A DNA stretch of 64,000 nucleotides from Streptomyces asiaticus. GTDB taxonomy: Bacteria > Actinomycetota > Actinomycetes > Streptomycetales > Streptomycetaceae. The translations under genes were made by a program, and so were the position numbers. Within the stretch, counting starts at the first letter, position 1. Each line of letters begins with the position of its first letter. The notes below the pieces were generated by a model. That model was not told the origin of the DNA. It ran no database searches and saw nothing but the letters and a program-made list of their open reading frames with translations. The stretch spans positions 9,424,001 through 9,488,000 of the forward strand of contig NZ_JAGSHX010000006.1 in assembly GCF_018138715.1 (NCBI RefSeq), in the 5' to 3' direction. This document shows, one piece after another, positions 55,392-63,813 of the stretch.

Positions 55392-57514
55392 CCATGCTCC
55401 AGCGGACCGTGGGCGCGGAGGTGACCCGTGTCGAAGGGCGCGAAAAGGTCACCGGTGCCGCGCTCTACGCGTACGAGTACCCGGTGCCGGACGCCCTGTA
55501 CGGGTGGGCGGTGCAGTCCACCGTTCCGCGCGGCACGGTGCGCGCCGTCGACACCGTCGCGGCGCTGTCCCTGCCGGGCGTGGTCGCCGTGCTCGACAGC
55601 CGCAATGTGGCCCGGCTGCGCCCGACCGACACCCCCGAACTCGCCGTTCTCCAGTCCCCCGAGGTGGCCTACCGCGGGCAGATCGTGGCGGCCGTGGTGG
55701 CGGACACCTTCGAGACGGCCCGTCAGGCGGCGGCCACCGTACGGGTCGAGTACGACGTGGACGACCACGACGCCGAACTGCTGGACGGCGATCCGCGCAT
55801 CTTCGTCCCCGAGACGGTCAACGGCGGCTACCCGGGGCACACGGAGACCGGTGATGTGGAGGCCGCCCTCGCCGCGGCGCCGGTCGTCCTCGACGCCACG
55901 TACACCACACCCCCCGAGCACACGGCCGCGATGGAACCGCATGCCACCATCGCCGTCTGGGACGGGGACACGCTCACCCTCTACAACGGGGACCAGGGCC
56001 CCTGGATGACGGCCGCCAGGGTGGCCGAGCTGTTCGGCCTGCCCGAGGGCGCCGTCCGGATCGTCGCCGACCACACCGGCGGCGGCTTCGGCTCCAAGGC
56101 GATTCCCCGGCCGCCCACGGTGCTCGCCGCGCTGGCCGCCCGCGCCGTGGGCCGCCCGGTCAAGGTGGCGGCCACCCGGCAGCAGATGTTCACCATGGTC
56201 TCGTACCGCACGCCCACCCTCCAGCGCATCCGGCTCGGCGCCGAACGGGACGGCAGGCTCACCGCCATCTGGCACGACGCGCTCCAGCAGAGCTCCACGC
56301 TCACCCCGTACTGCGAGCAGACGGTCACCTGCACCCGCGTCATGTACGCCGCGCGCCACCGCCGGACCACCCACCGCCTGGCGCAGCTGGACGTGCCGAC
56401 GCCCTCCTGGATGCGCGCCCCCGGCGAGGCGCCCGGGATGTTCGCGCTGGAGAGCGCGATGGACGAGCTGGCCGTGGCGCTGGGCATGGACCCCATCGAG
56501 CTGCGGGTGGCCAACGAGCCGTCCGTGGACCCCGGGACCGGTCATCCCTTCAGCAGCCGCAATCTGGTGGCCTGTCTGCGGGAGGGCGCGGCGCGCTTCG
56601 GCTGGGCGGGCCGCGACCCCGCGCCGGGGCTTCGCCGGGAGGGACACTGGCTGCTCGGCACCGGAGTGGCGGCGTGCAACTACCCCGCCCTCACCTGGCC
56701 CTCCACCGCGACCGCCCGCGCCGAGCCCGGCGGGGGCTTCACCGTACGGATCGCCGCGGCCGACATCGGCACCGGCGCCCGCACCGCGCTGACCCAGGTG
56801 GCGGCGGACGAACTCGGTGTGGGGATGGACCGGGTCACCCTCGACATCGGCCGCAGCGCCTACGGCCAGGCGCCGTGGGCGGGCGGCTCGATGGGCCTCA
56901 GCTCCTGGGGCTGGGCGGTGTCCAAGGCGTGCCGGGCGCTGACCAAGCGGCTGGACGAGGTCTCCGGCGCGATCCCGCCCGGCGGTCTTGAGGAGCGGGC
57001 GGACACCGCCGAGGACGTCGAGGCGCGCCGGGCGTTCTCGCGCCACGCCTACGGCGCCCAGTTCGCGGAGGTGCGGGTGGACGCCGTCACCGGCCAGGTG
57101 CGGGTGGACCGGCTGCTGGGGATGTTCGCCGCCGGACGCGTCATCAACCCCCGGACGGCGGGGTCGCAGCTGCGCGGCGGTATGTGCATGGGGCTGTCGA
57201 TGGCGTTGCACGAAAACCTGGAGACGGACCCGCGGTTCGGCGACTTCGCCAACCACGACCTCGCCACCTATCACATCGCGGCCAACGCGGATGTGCGCGA
57301 TGTCCAGGCGCACTGGCTCGAGGAGAACGACGACGAGCTCAACCCGATGGGCAGCAAGGGCGTCGGGGAGCTGGGCATCGTCGGCACGGCGGCGGCGATC
57401 GCCAACGCGGTGTACCACGCCACGGGGGTGCGGGTCCGCGATCTGCCGATCACGGTGGAGCGGGTGCGCGCGGGGCTGTCCGCCGGGTTCTCCGCGGGGC
57501 CGTCCGTCCGCTGA
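55388..57514 (+). CDS. Molybdenum hydroxylase large subunit (molybdopterin-binding, YagR/PaoC type)
   Basis: The 708-residue protein begins GAEVTRVEGREKVTGAALYA and has the Mo-cofactor landmarks GGGFGSKAIPRPPTVLAALA, MRAPGEAPGMFALESAMDEL, AGGSMGLSSWGWAVSKA and NPMGSKGVGELGIVGTAAAI. The last block carries the catalytic Glu next to the Mo. It would hydroxylate an aldehyde or N-heterocycle, taking O from water. No signal peptide is seen, unlike the periplasmic Escherichia coli system, so it likely works in the cytosol. Maturation genes (XdhC-type) are not in the window. Confidence 0.93.
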   Translation: MTMLQRTVGAEVTRVEGREKVTGAALYAYEYPVPDALYGWAVQSTVPRGTVRAVDTVAALSLPGVVAVLDSRNVARLRPTDTPELAVLQSPEVAYRGQIVAAVVADTFETARQAAATVRVEYDVDDHDAELLDGDPRIFVPETVNGGYPGHTETGDVEAALAAAPVVLDATYTTPPEHTAAMEPHATIAVWDGDTLTLYNGDQGPWMTAARVAELFGLPEGAVRIVADHTGGGFGSKAIPRPPTVLAALAARAVGRPVKVAATRQQMFTMVSYRTPTLQRIRLGAERDGRLTAIWHDALQQSSTLTPYCEQTVTCTRVMYAARHRRTTHRLAQLDVPTPSWMRAPGEAPGMFALESAMDELAVALGMDPIELRVANEPSVDPGTGHPFSSRNLVACLREGAARFGWAGRDPAPGLRREGHWLLGTGVAACNYPALTWPSTATARAEPGGGFTVRIAAADIGTGARTALTQVAADELGVGMDRVTLDIGRSAYGQAPWAGGSMGLSSWGWAVSKACRALTKRLDEVSGAIPPGGLEERADTAEDVEARRAFSRHAYGAQFAEVRVDAVTGQVRVDRLLGMFAAGRVINPRTAGSQLRGGMCMGLSMALHENLETDPRFGDFANHDLATYHIAANADVRDVQAHWLEENDDELNPMGSKGVGELGIVGTAAAIANAVYHATGVRVRDLPITVERVRAGLSAGFSAGPSVR

Positions 57515-57577
57515 GCGGCCGCCCGGCCCGTCGCGGCTCCCGGCTCCGTCACGGCCTCCGGCCCGTCGGGGCTCCCG

Positions 57578-57608
57578 GGGTGTCCCGCGGTGACGGCGCG
57601 GGACACCC
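57578..57608. terminator. Bidirectional hairpin terminator
   Basis: GGGTGTCCCGCG and CGCGGGACACCC pair perfectly over 12 bp with a 7-nt loop. It lies between the convergent molybdenum hydroxylase operon and the serine protease gene. Confidence 0.75.
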
Positions 57609-57620
57609 GGTCGCGTGGGA

Positions 57621-58856
57621 TCAGCCGTTGTCGGCGGCCCCACCGGCGCCGTCCGCGCCCGCACCGTCCCCGGCGGCCCCGGAGCCGTCAGCGGCGCCGC
57701 CGTCCGCCGCGCCACCGTCGTCCGCCGCGCCGCCGCCGGCCGCACCGCCGTCCCCGATCTTCGCGCCGACCGCCTCCAGCGCGGTCGTCACCGGCTGGAA
57801 GAAGGTCTCACCGCCGGAGGTGCAGTCACCGCTGCCGCCGGAGGTCAGGCCAATGGCCTGGCCGTCCGCGCTGAACAGCGGGCCGCCGCTGTCGCCGGGC
57901 TCCGCGCAGACATCGGTCTGGATGAGCCCGCTGACCGTGCCCTCGGGGTAGTTGACCGTCGCGTCGAGACCGGTGACCGAGCCGTCGTTGAGCCCGGTGG
58001 TGCTGCCCATGCGCTGCACCTGCTGGCCCACCGTGGCCTCGCCCGCCCCGACGATGTCCACGGTCTGGTCGCCGGTGTTCACCGTGCTGGGCGCCTCGGT
58101 GTTGGCGTCGTCGTACGTGACCAGCGCGAAGTCCCCGTCACCGGGGAAGGTGGCGTCCTGCACGGTGCCGATCGCCGCGCCGTTCTGCGAGTCCGACCAC
58201 TGCTCGGCGGCGACGCCGCAGTGACCCGCGGTGAGGAATGCCGGGGCGCCGCTGTCCGTGGTGACGTTGAAGCCGAGCGAGCAGCGCGCGCCGCCGCCGA
58301 AGATGGCGTCGCCGCCCGCGACGAAGGGCTTGAACTCGCCCGTGGACTTCTTCAGGGTGGCCATGCCGTCGCCCAGCGACTTCACGGTGGACTCGAGCGT
58401 GTCCCACTTCGCCCCGGTGACCGTGGAGTCCGCGGTGACCCGCAGCTCATTGGTCTTGGGGTCCACCGACCAGGAGGTGCCCGGGATGGTCGCCTTGGTC
58501 TTGAGCGTCTTCGCGGCGGTCTGGAGCGCCTTGGTGCTGTTGTCGACCTTTCTGGCCACCGCCCCGGCGCTCTTGACCTGGACGTTCACATTGCTGTTGT
58601 CGCCCACGACATTGACGATGACCTGCTGCTTGTCCTTGTCGTAATAGGCCCCGCCGAACGCCTCGCCCAGCTGCGACGCGAGCTCCGCGGCAATGTCCGC
58701 AGCCGACGCGGCGTCCACCTTCTTGGGCTGGGCCGCCTCGGCCTTGTCGTCCTCTGAGGCGTTGGCGTTGGGCAGGATGATCGCGGCCGCCGCCACCGCG
58801 GCGACCCCGGCCCCCGCGAACACGATCTTTCGCTTGGGTACCCGTTTATGGCTCAA
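57621..58856 (-). CDS. Streptogrisin-like S1 serine protease with pro-domain
   Basis: The 411-residue precursor has a basic, hydrophobic signal (KRKIVFAGAGVAAVAAAAII), a pro-region of about 150 residues and an S1 domain with His in PAFLTAGHCGVAA, Asp in GDFALVTYDD and Ser in CAEPGDSGGPLFSADG. The last 55 residues are Gly/Ala/Asp repeats (GAADGG-like) and may be a cell-wall linker. It starts with TTG 58856: AGGAGG lies 7 nt upstream, while a nearer ATG (58862) would stop after two codons. The TTGA overlaps the end of the upstream ABC ATPase frame. It is a paralogue of the protease at 39316-40632. Confidence 0.9.
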   Translation of the reverse strand: MSHKRVPKRKIVFAGAGVAAVAAAAIILPNANASEDDKAEAAQPKKVDAASAADIAAELASQLGEAFGGAYYDKDKQQVIVNVVGDNSNVNVQVKSAGAVARKVDNSTKALQTAAKTLKTKATIPGTSWSVDPKTNELRVTADSTVTGAKWDTLESTVKSLGDGMATLKKSTGEFKPFVAGGDAIFGGGARCSLGFNVTTDSGAPAFLTAGHCGVAAEQWSDSQNGAAIGTVQDATFPGDGDFALVTYDDANTEAPSTVNTGDQTVDIVGAGEATVGQQVQRMGSTTGLNDGSVTGLDATVNYPEGTVSGLIQTDVCAEPGDSGGPLFSADGQAIGLTSGGSGDCTSGGETFFQPVTTALEAVGAKIGDGGAAGGGAADDGGAADGGAADGSGAAGDGAGADGAGGAADNG

Positions 58857-59992
58857 CTCATGACCTCCTGTTGGGGGGTTACGGAATCCCGCTCATCCGC
58901 GACGAGCACGACCCGGCAGTGGATACGGGCGGCGCACGAGTTGTGTTCAGAGTGATTTAGGAGATCTTTACGGGGCCGTCTCCAGCAGCCGGTCTCCGGC
59001 GGCCCCTGTGCTGTGACCGGCCCGGCGATCAGCTCACGCCACTCGGGCGCCCGATGGCAGGCGGCCGTGAGCCCCCGGCCCACCGGGGCGGGTGCGGGCG
59101 CGGCGCGGCAGGCGTCGGTGACGAACGGGCAGCGGTGGGCGAAGACACACCCCTCCCGAGCCGTCCGGACGGGCGGTTCGGCCGCCGGGCGCAGTGCCGC
59201 CGCGCCCGGCCCGCCCTCGGCCCGTACGCTCGGCGCGGAGGCGATGAGCAGCGCGGTGTACGGATGCAGGGGCCGGCCGAACACCTCCCGTACGGGCCCC
59301 TGTTCCACCAACCGGCCGCGGTAGAGCACCGCCACCCGGTCGGCGATGCCCGCCAGTGAGCTGAGGTCGTGCGAGATGACCACGACGGCCATCCCGCGCT
59401 CGGTGCTCAGCCGGTCGAACAGCCGCAGCACCCGGTTGCGGTTGGAGGCGTCCAGGGCGCTCACCGGCTCATCGGCGATCAGCAGCCGGGGCCGGGTGAC
59501 GATCGCCCGCGCGAGCAGCACCCGCTGGCGCCGACCGCCCGAGATCGCGCCCGGCAGCCGATCGCCGAGGCGCGCCGCGTCCAGGCCCACCGTCTCCAGC
59601 GCCTCGTCCACGCGGGCGGCGATGTCCGTGTCGCCGAGGTCCCCCGCCACGGCGAGCGGCTCGGCCACGGCCCGCCGGACCGTCAGCTCCGGGTCCAGCG
59701 CCCGCAGCGGATCCTGGAAGGCGTAACTCAGCTGCCCGAAACGGCGGAACGCGCGCAGCGCGCGCCCCCGCAGCCCGGAGATCTCACGCCCGTCGAAGAC
59801 CACCCGCCCCGAGCGTGGAGCGAGGAGGCCCACGGCCGTACGCGCCAGTGTGGTCCTGCCCGAGCCGGTCTCCCCGATGACCCCGACGATCTCCCCCTCG
59901 CCCACGGACAGCTCCACACCGTCGAGCACCGGCCGCGCGCCCCGCCGGCCGAAGGCCACGGTCAGCCCGGAGGGCTCCAGCAGCCCGCTCAT
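58853..59992 (-). CDS. Peptide/nickel-type ABC transporter ATPase (second of a pair)
   Basis: The 379-residue protein has Walker A GETGSGRTTLA, Q-loop SYAFQDPLRALDP, signature ISGGRRQRVLLARA, Walker B LLIADEPVSALDA and switch His in VVISHDLSS. A C-terminal zinc-type block with FAHRCPFVTDACRAA is that of dipeptide/oligopeptide (OppF/DppF-type) ATPases. The signature is SGGRR for SGGQ. The last 40 residues (from about KDLLNHSEHNSCAAR) run through AT-rich DNA that looks like the promoter of the next gene, so they may not be ancestral. Start overlaps the preceding fragment (ATGA). Confidence 0.8.
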   Translation of the reverse strand: MSGLLEPSGLTVAFGRRGARPVLDGVELSVGEGEIVGVIGETGSGRTTLARTAVGLLAPRSGRVVFDGREISGLRGRALRAFRRFGQLSYAFQDPLRALDPELTVRRAVAEPLAVAGDLGDTDIAARVDEALETVGLDAARLGDRLPGAISGGRRQRVLLARAIVTRPRLLIADEPVSALDASNRNRVLRLFDRLSTERGMAVVVISHDLSSLAGIADRVAVLYRGRLVEQGPVREVFGRPLHPYTALLIASAPSVRAEGGPGAAALRPAAEPPVRTAREGCVFAHRCPFVTDACRAAPAPAPVGRGLTAACHRAPEWRELIAGPVTAQGPPETGCWRRPRKDLLNHSEHNSCAARIHCRVVLVADERDSVTPQQEVMS

Positions 59993-60495
59993 ACCGCCAC
60001 CTCCCGGGTGCCGTGCGCACCGGCCCGCGACAGATCGAGCTCCTCACCGCGGACACACCGCACCCGCCGCCCATCCGCCGTCTCCCGCAGTGGCACCGGG
60101 CCGCTGAGGCATTCGGGCGCGGCGAACGCGCAGCGGTCGGCGAACCGGCAGCCCGGCAGCCGCGCGCCCACCTCGGGCGGCGCGCCGGGGATCACCTCCA
60201 GCTCGCGCCGCTCCCAGTCGCCGACCGTGGTCACGCGCAACAGCGCCTCGGTGTACGGATGCAGGGGATCGTTCAGCACCCGTTCGGCCGGGCCGTCCTC
60301 GACCAGCTCCCCGGCGTAGGCCACCAGGACGCGGTCGCACACCTCGGCGATCACCGCCAGGTCATGGCTGACCAGCAGCAGCGCCAGGTCGTGCTCGGCG
60401 CGCATCCGGGCCAGCAGCTCCAGGACCTCGGCCTGGACCACCACATCCAGCGCGGTGGTCGCCTCGTCGGCCACCAGCAGATCCGGTGCGCAGGC
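59989..60495 (-). pseudogene. ATPase fragment (OppD-type, C-terminal half) fused to solute-binding protein remains
   Basis: The frame begins at 60630 in the residual end of a solute-binding protein (MPNVFLYTVRRALARTSS), then switches at about 60495 to ACAPDLLVADEATTALDVVV. That is ATPase from just before Walker B, followed by LLVSHDLAVIAEVCDRVLVA and the Cys-rich C-terminus. Walker A, Q-loop and signature are all missing, so it cannot hydrolyse ATP. The junction implies a deletion of two permease genes and the ATPase N-half. The remaining frame is intact to its stop, which overlaps the next ATPase. Confidence 0.75.
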
Positions 60496-61615
60496 CACCT
60501 CGAACCGCTGCACCACGGGGAGCGAGGGGATGGCGGACACGGAGGACGTACGGGCGAGGGCACGCCGCACGGTGTACAGGAACACGTTCGGCATCGTGCG
60601 CACCGCCACCGCGGTGGCCGCCCGCAGCACCTTCGGATAGCGCGGCGACTCCAGCGGGGGTGCGGCGCACCGCGGCCACCGCCGCGTCCAGTTCGGGCGT
60701 GGTACGGCGGGAGGGGTTCATCAGCCCCTCCGCGCCGAAGAGCACCTGCATCGCCTGCACCGGTGACTCCCGCCCGGCGAACTGGTCGATGTACAGGGCC
60801 CGGGAGTGCTGGACGTACACCACCTGCGACGCCCGCGCCTCGGGGATGACCTCGTTCCGGGCCCGGATCCCGACCCGGTTCAGCTGCGCCTGCAACGGCT
60901 CGGGCGCGCCCTGCGGCTGGGCGGTGGTGATGGTCACCCGGACGCCGTCGTGATACCCGGCCTCGCGGAGCAGCGCGCGCGCCCGCCCCGGGTCGTGCCA
61001 GTACACCGCGCCGAGCGCCGGGTCGAAGCCCGGGTAGCCGGGCGGGAAGGGCTGGTGGTCCACCTCGCCATGGCCGAACTGCTCGCTGTCCGCAGGGCTT
61101 GGCGGTCCACGGCGTACTTCGAAGCGCTCGACGGCGATGTGCCCGGCGTTCCAGTAGCCGGGGTCGCGACGCAGGCTCGCCATGGAGTTCTGGGTGTACG
61201 ACACCAGCCGCAACGGGCCGTGGCCGACCGGCCTGGTGGCCAGCCGCGCCTCGTCCTTCCCGAACGCGGTGGGGCTGACCATCATGCCGGTCTTCCCGGC
61301 CGGCAGCGCGGGCAACTGGTGGTCGGCCTCGGTGAGTTCGAGGACCACGGTGCGCGGGTCGGGCGCCCGTACCGTGTCGATGGTGGTCAGCTGGGAGGCG
61401 ATCAGGGACTCGGGGTGGTCCTTGCCGCGTTCGAGGCTCTTCCTGACGGCCTCGGCGTTCACCGGTGTGCCGTCGCAGAACCGCAGCCCCCGGCGGAGGG
61501 CGAAGGTGAGCCGCCGGCCGTCCTTTCGTGGTGTCAACTGTCCCCGGACGGCCGTGATGTACGGCCGCACACGGCCGCACACATCAGCGAGGGCACGCGG
61601 ATGGGCAGCGGTCAT
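60496..61615 (-). pseudogene. Solute-binding protein (SBP_bac_5 type), truncated and frameshifted
   Basis: Pieces of a peptide-type binding protein are clear: FALRRGLRFCDGTPVNAEAV near the start and PFPPGYPGFDPALGAVYWHD in the middle. No export signal or lipobox precedes it. The central lobe appears shortened at about 61060-61115. Near 60656-60660 a run of five G (forward strand) shifts the frame: the reading continues as PLESPRYPK and then KVLRAATAVAVRTMPNVFLY in another frame. With four G it would be continuous. The gene is thus damaged at three points. Confidence 0.75.
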
Positions 61616-61745
61616 GAAGGCCGGAGGCGGTGGGGTCCGGGGAGGAAACGAGGAAGATCAGGGGATACGAGCGGCACGAGGCGCTCGGGACGCGGCAGAT
61701 CGTCGCGGATCGCGGGTCGCGGGGCCTGGAACGGGAAGCGGGCGA

Positions 61746-62685
61746 TCAGCGACAGATGGCGCTGGCGGTGCGCCGGAAGTCCACGTATCGGCACGGGTGC
61801 AGCCACAGCGGCCCGCCCGCCGTATCGCCCCGTACGGCCGCGGGCGGGGGAGTGGTTCCGCCCGTCAGCAGGGACAGATCGGGCCCGGTCAGGCTGCGGT
61901 ACGCCGCCAGGGCCTCCTCGGGGCCGACCGGGGCCGCCTCCCAGAGCTGACGGGGAGCCACCGTGCGCAGCGCCGCCAGGTACTCGGGCACGCTCCGCCA
62001 CCCCGGCGCGGCCACGCGCCCGCCGGGGCCGGAGAACACCAGCGTGGGCAGCGCGTAGCGCACCCCGTCGTCGGTTTCCTTCACGCCAATGCCATGCGGC
62101 CCCGGGGCGCGAAAGGCATGCGCCTCCGGGATGGGGTCACGGGCCTCGGCGTGGTCCCGCCGGACGGCCGCCACCACCTCCGGATCGTCCATCTCCGCGC
62201 CCAGCCGCCCCCTGTCGACACCGTCGAGGCCGGCCAGGGCGTCGAGCACGCGCTGCGCCGTATCGGCCGGGGTACCCAGCACGAACGTGGTCTCGCGCAG
62301 CCGCCGCAGCACCCGCTCCGCGGCCCTCCCGTCCTGCCGCTCGGCCGCCTTCGCGGCGAGCGAGGCCGGCCGGCTGGTGGCCGCCACCCAGCGCAGCCGG
62401 TGGGCGTGGGGCGCCCGCGTATGGCGGGCGATATCGGCGATGTAGCGGCCGTACCAGGTGGTCTCGGCGGCCGGATCGGGCGCCGGGTCGTCGTCCTCGT
62501 CGAAGAGGATGCCGAACACCCGGCGCCAGCGGGCCCGCCCCCGCGGTGAGCGCCCGCAGCAGGCGGAACGCGGGCTCGGAGCCCCACGCCCACGGGCAGG
62601 CCGGATCGGTGTACTCCACGATCTCGACGGCCCCGTCGCCGTCCGGCTCGGCGCTCCGGGGCCGGTCCGGGCGTACGGACGTCAT
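61746..62685 (-). pseudogene. DsbA-family protein gene with a frameshift
   Basis: The start (ATG 62685) reads VEIVEYTDPACPWAWGSEPA, the thioredoxin-like CxxC-type site in CPWAW form (second Cys lost) typical of DsbA/FrnE and isomerase relatives. At 62538-62542 a run of five C (forward strand) shifts the frame. Removing one base gives LTAGRARWRRVFGILFDEDD and joins the rest: WYGRYIADI, FVLGTPADTAQRVL and YALPTLVFSGPGG. Whether this is a real mutation or a sequencing error cannot be told. ATG overlaps the Rrf2 stop, so it was translated with the regulator. Confidence 0.8.
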
Positions 62686-63092
62686 GCGGCCAGCCGCTCA
62701 CGCACCAGATCGCTCAGCGCGGTGGAGGTCAGCACCTGGCGCACATGGTCCTCCATCCCGCGCCACACCCCGGGCAGCCCGGCCGCCGGGCCGCGGTAGC
62801 CCAGGTCGTCCAGCCGCTCGCCGCGCAGCGTCAGGAACGCCCCGTCCACCGCGACCACGATGTCCGCGAGCGTGGTCTCGGCGGGGTCGCGGGCGAGCCA
62901 GTAGCCACCCTCACAGCCGCGCTGGCTGCGCACCAGACCGGCCTGGCGCAGATCGCGGAAGACCGCCTTGAGGAACCGGAAGGGGATGTCCTGGGAGGTC
63001 GCTATCGCCTCACATGTGAGCGGCCTGCCGGTGTCCGCGGCCAGCTCCGCCAGCGCCCGGACCGCGTAGTCCGCCTTCGCCGAGATCTGCAT
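62682..63092 (-). CDS. Rrf2-family transcriptional regulator
   Basis: The 136-residue protein begins QISAKADYAVRALAELAADT, then ATSQDIPFRFLKAVFRDLRQ and RGCEGGYWLARDPAETTLAD. This is the Rrf2 winged helix. Only one Cys is present (RGCEGGY), so the three-Cys [2Fe-2S] site of IscR/NsrR types is lacking; it may sense thiol stress or nothing redox-linked. ATG 63092 lies inside a palindrome, as expected of self-repression. It overlaps the DsbA-family start and is divergent from the cupin gene. Confidence 0.88.
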   Translation of the reverse strand: MQISAKADYAVRALAELAADTGRPLTCEAIATSQDIPFRFLKAVFRDLRQAGLVRSQRGCEGGYWLARDPAETTLADIVVAVDGAFLTLRGERLDDLGYRGPAAGLPGVWRGMEDHVRQVLTSTALSDLVRERLAA

Positions 63093-63107
63093 ACGGCCAT
63101 TATGCAG
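63087..63107. promoter_or_regulatory. Likely Rrf2 operator
   Basis: CTGCATA-CGGCCAT-TATGCAG is a perfect 7-bp inverted repeat with a 7-nt spacer. It overlaps the Rrf2 start codon and lies about 80 bp before the cupin ATG. It fits a shared operator for both divergent genes. Confidence 0.6.
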
Positions 63108-63188
63108 TGTGGATTTCACGGTGTTGTGCCTGGTGAGGGAAAGGACACCTGTTGACATCCATTACCGGTGCTTTCTACGGTCGGTGGC

Positions 63189-63695
63189 ATGACGACGCCC
63201 GGCGGCGACCCCGCGCAGCAGCACGACGCGTTCCATCCGCATCTGAACGCCACCGCCCCCGACAGTCCCTTGCGGTCGCGTCTGCACCACATCCGCACCG
63301 AGGACGTCGACCCCGGCACCGCCCAGACCGAGGGCATGCGGCGGTTCGCCGCGATCAGCGGCCAGTCGGTGGGGTCCGAGCGGCTCTGGATGGGCCAGAC
63401 CCATGTGGCGCCGGACACCGCCTCCGCCAACCACCACCACGGCGAGTCCGAGACGGCCATCTTCGTGGTGCGGGGCCACCCCGAGTTCGTCTTCGCCGAG
63501 GAGCGGGACGGACACGTCGAGGAGATCCGGCTGCGCACCCGGCCGGGTGACTACATCTTCGTACCGCCCTATGTGCCGCACCGGGAGGAGAACCCGGACC
63601 CCGACGACGAGGCGGTGGTGGTCATCGCCCGCAGCACCCAGGAGGCCATCGTGGTGAACCTGCCGGAGCTGTATGTGCTGGAGCGCGGGGAGTAA
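63189..63695 (+). CDS. Cupin-domain protein
   Basis: The 168-residue protein carries a single cupin barrel. Motif 1 is visible as SANHHHGESETAIFVVRGH with the His/Glu metal ligands, and motif 2 as PGDYIFVPPYVPHREENPD. A metal-bound dioxygenase, isomerase or sensor is possible. The start ATG 63189 is weak in ribosome site. Its promoter faces the Rrf2 gene, whose operator-like palindrome lies in between, so the two may respond to the same signal. Confidence 0.85.
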   Translation: MTTPGGDPAQQHDAFHPHLNATAPDSPLRSRLHHIRTEDVDPGTAQTEGMRRFAAISGQSVGSERLWMGQTHVAPDTASANHHHGESETAIFVVRGHPEFVFAEERDGHVEEIRLRTRPGDYIFVPPYVPHREENPDPDDEAVVVIARSTQEAIVVNLPELYVLERGE

Positions 63696-63737
63696 CCGGC
63701 CGCGCACACGGATGGCCGCATCGGACCGGCCTGCCGT

Positions 63738-63762
63738 GCATCCGCCCGGCGCTCCTGGGTAG
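63738..63762 (+). promoter_or_regulatory. Possible sigma-B-type promoter
   Basis: GCAT, a 15-nt spacer and GGGTAG fit GNNT-N14-16-GGGTA except for the final base. It lies 52 bp before the GTG of the acidic protein gene, which would give a leader of about 45 nt with a good AAGGAG site. Confidence 0.35.
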
Positions 63763-63813
63763 TCGCCTCTGCTGTGCCCACTCCATCGACGCATCGACGA
63801 AAGGAGCGGCATC

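Noticed and set aside
62682..63092. Iron-sulfur Rrf2 regulator (IscR/NsrR type)
   Set aside because: Only a single Cys is present, whereas those regulators need three in a defined block.
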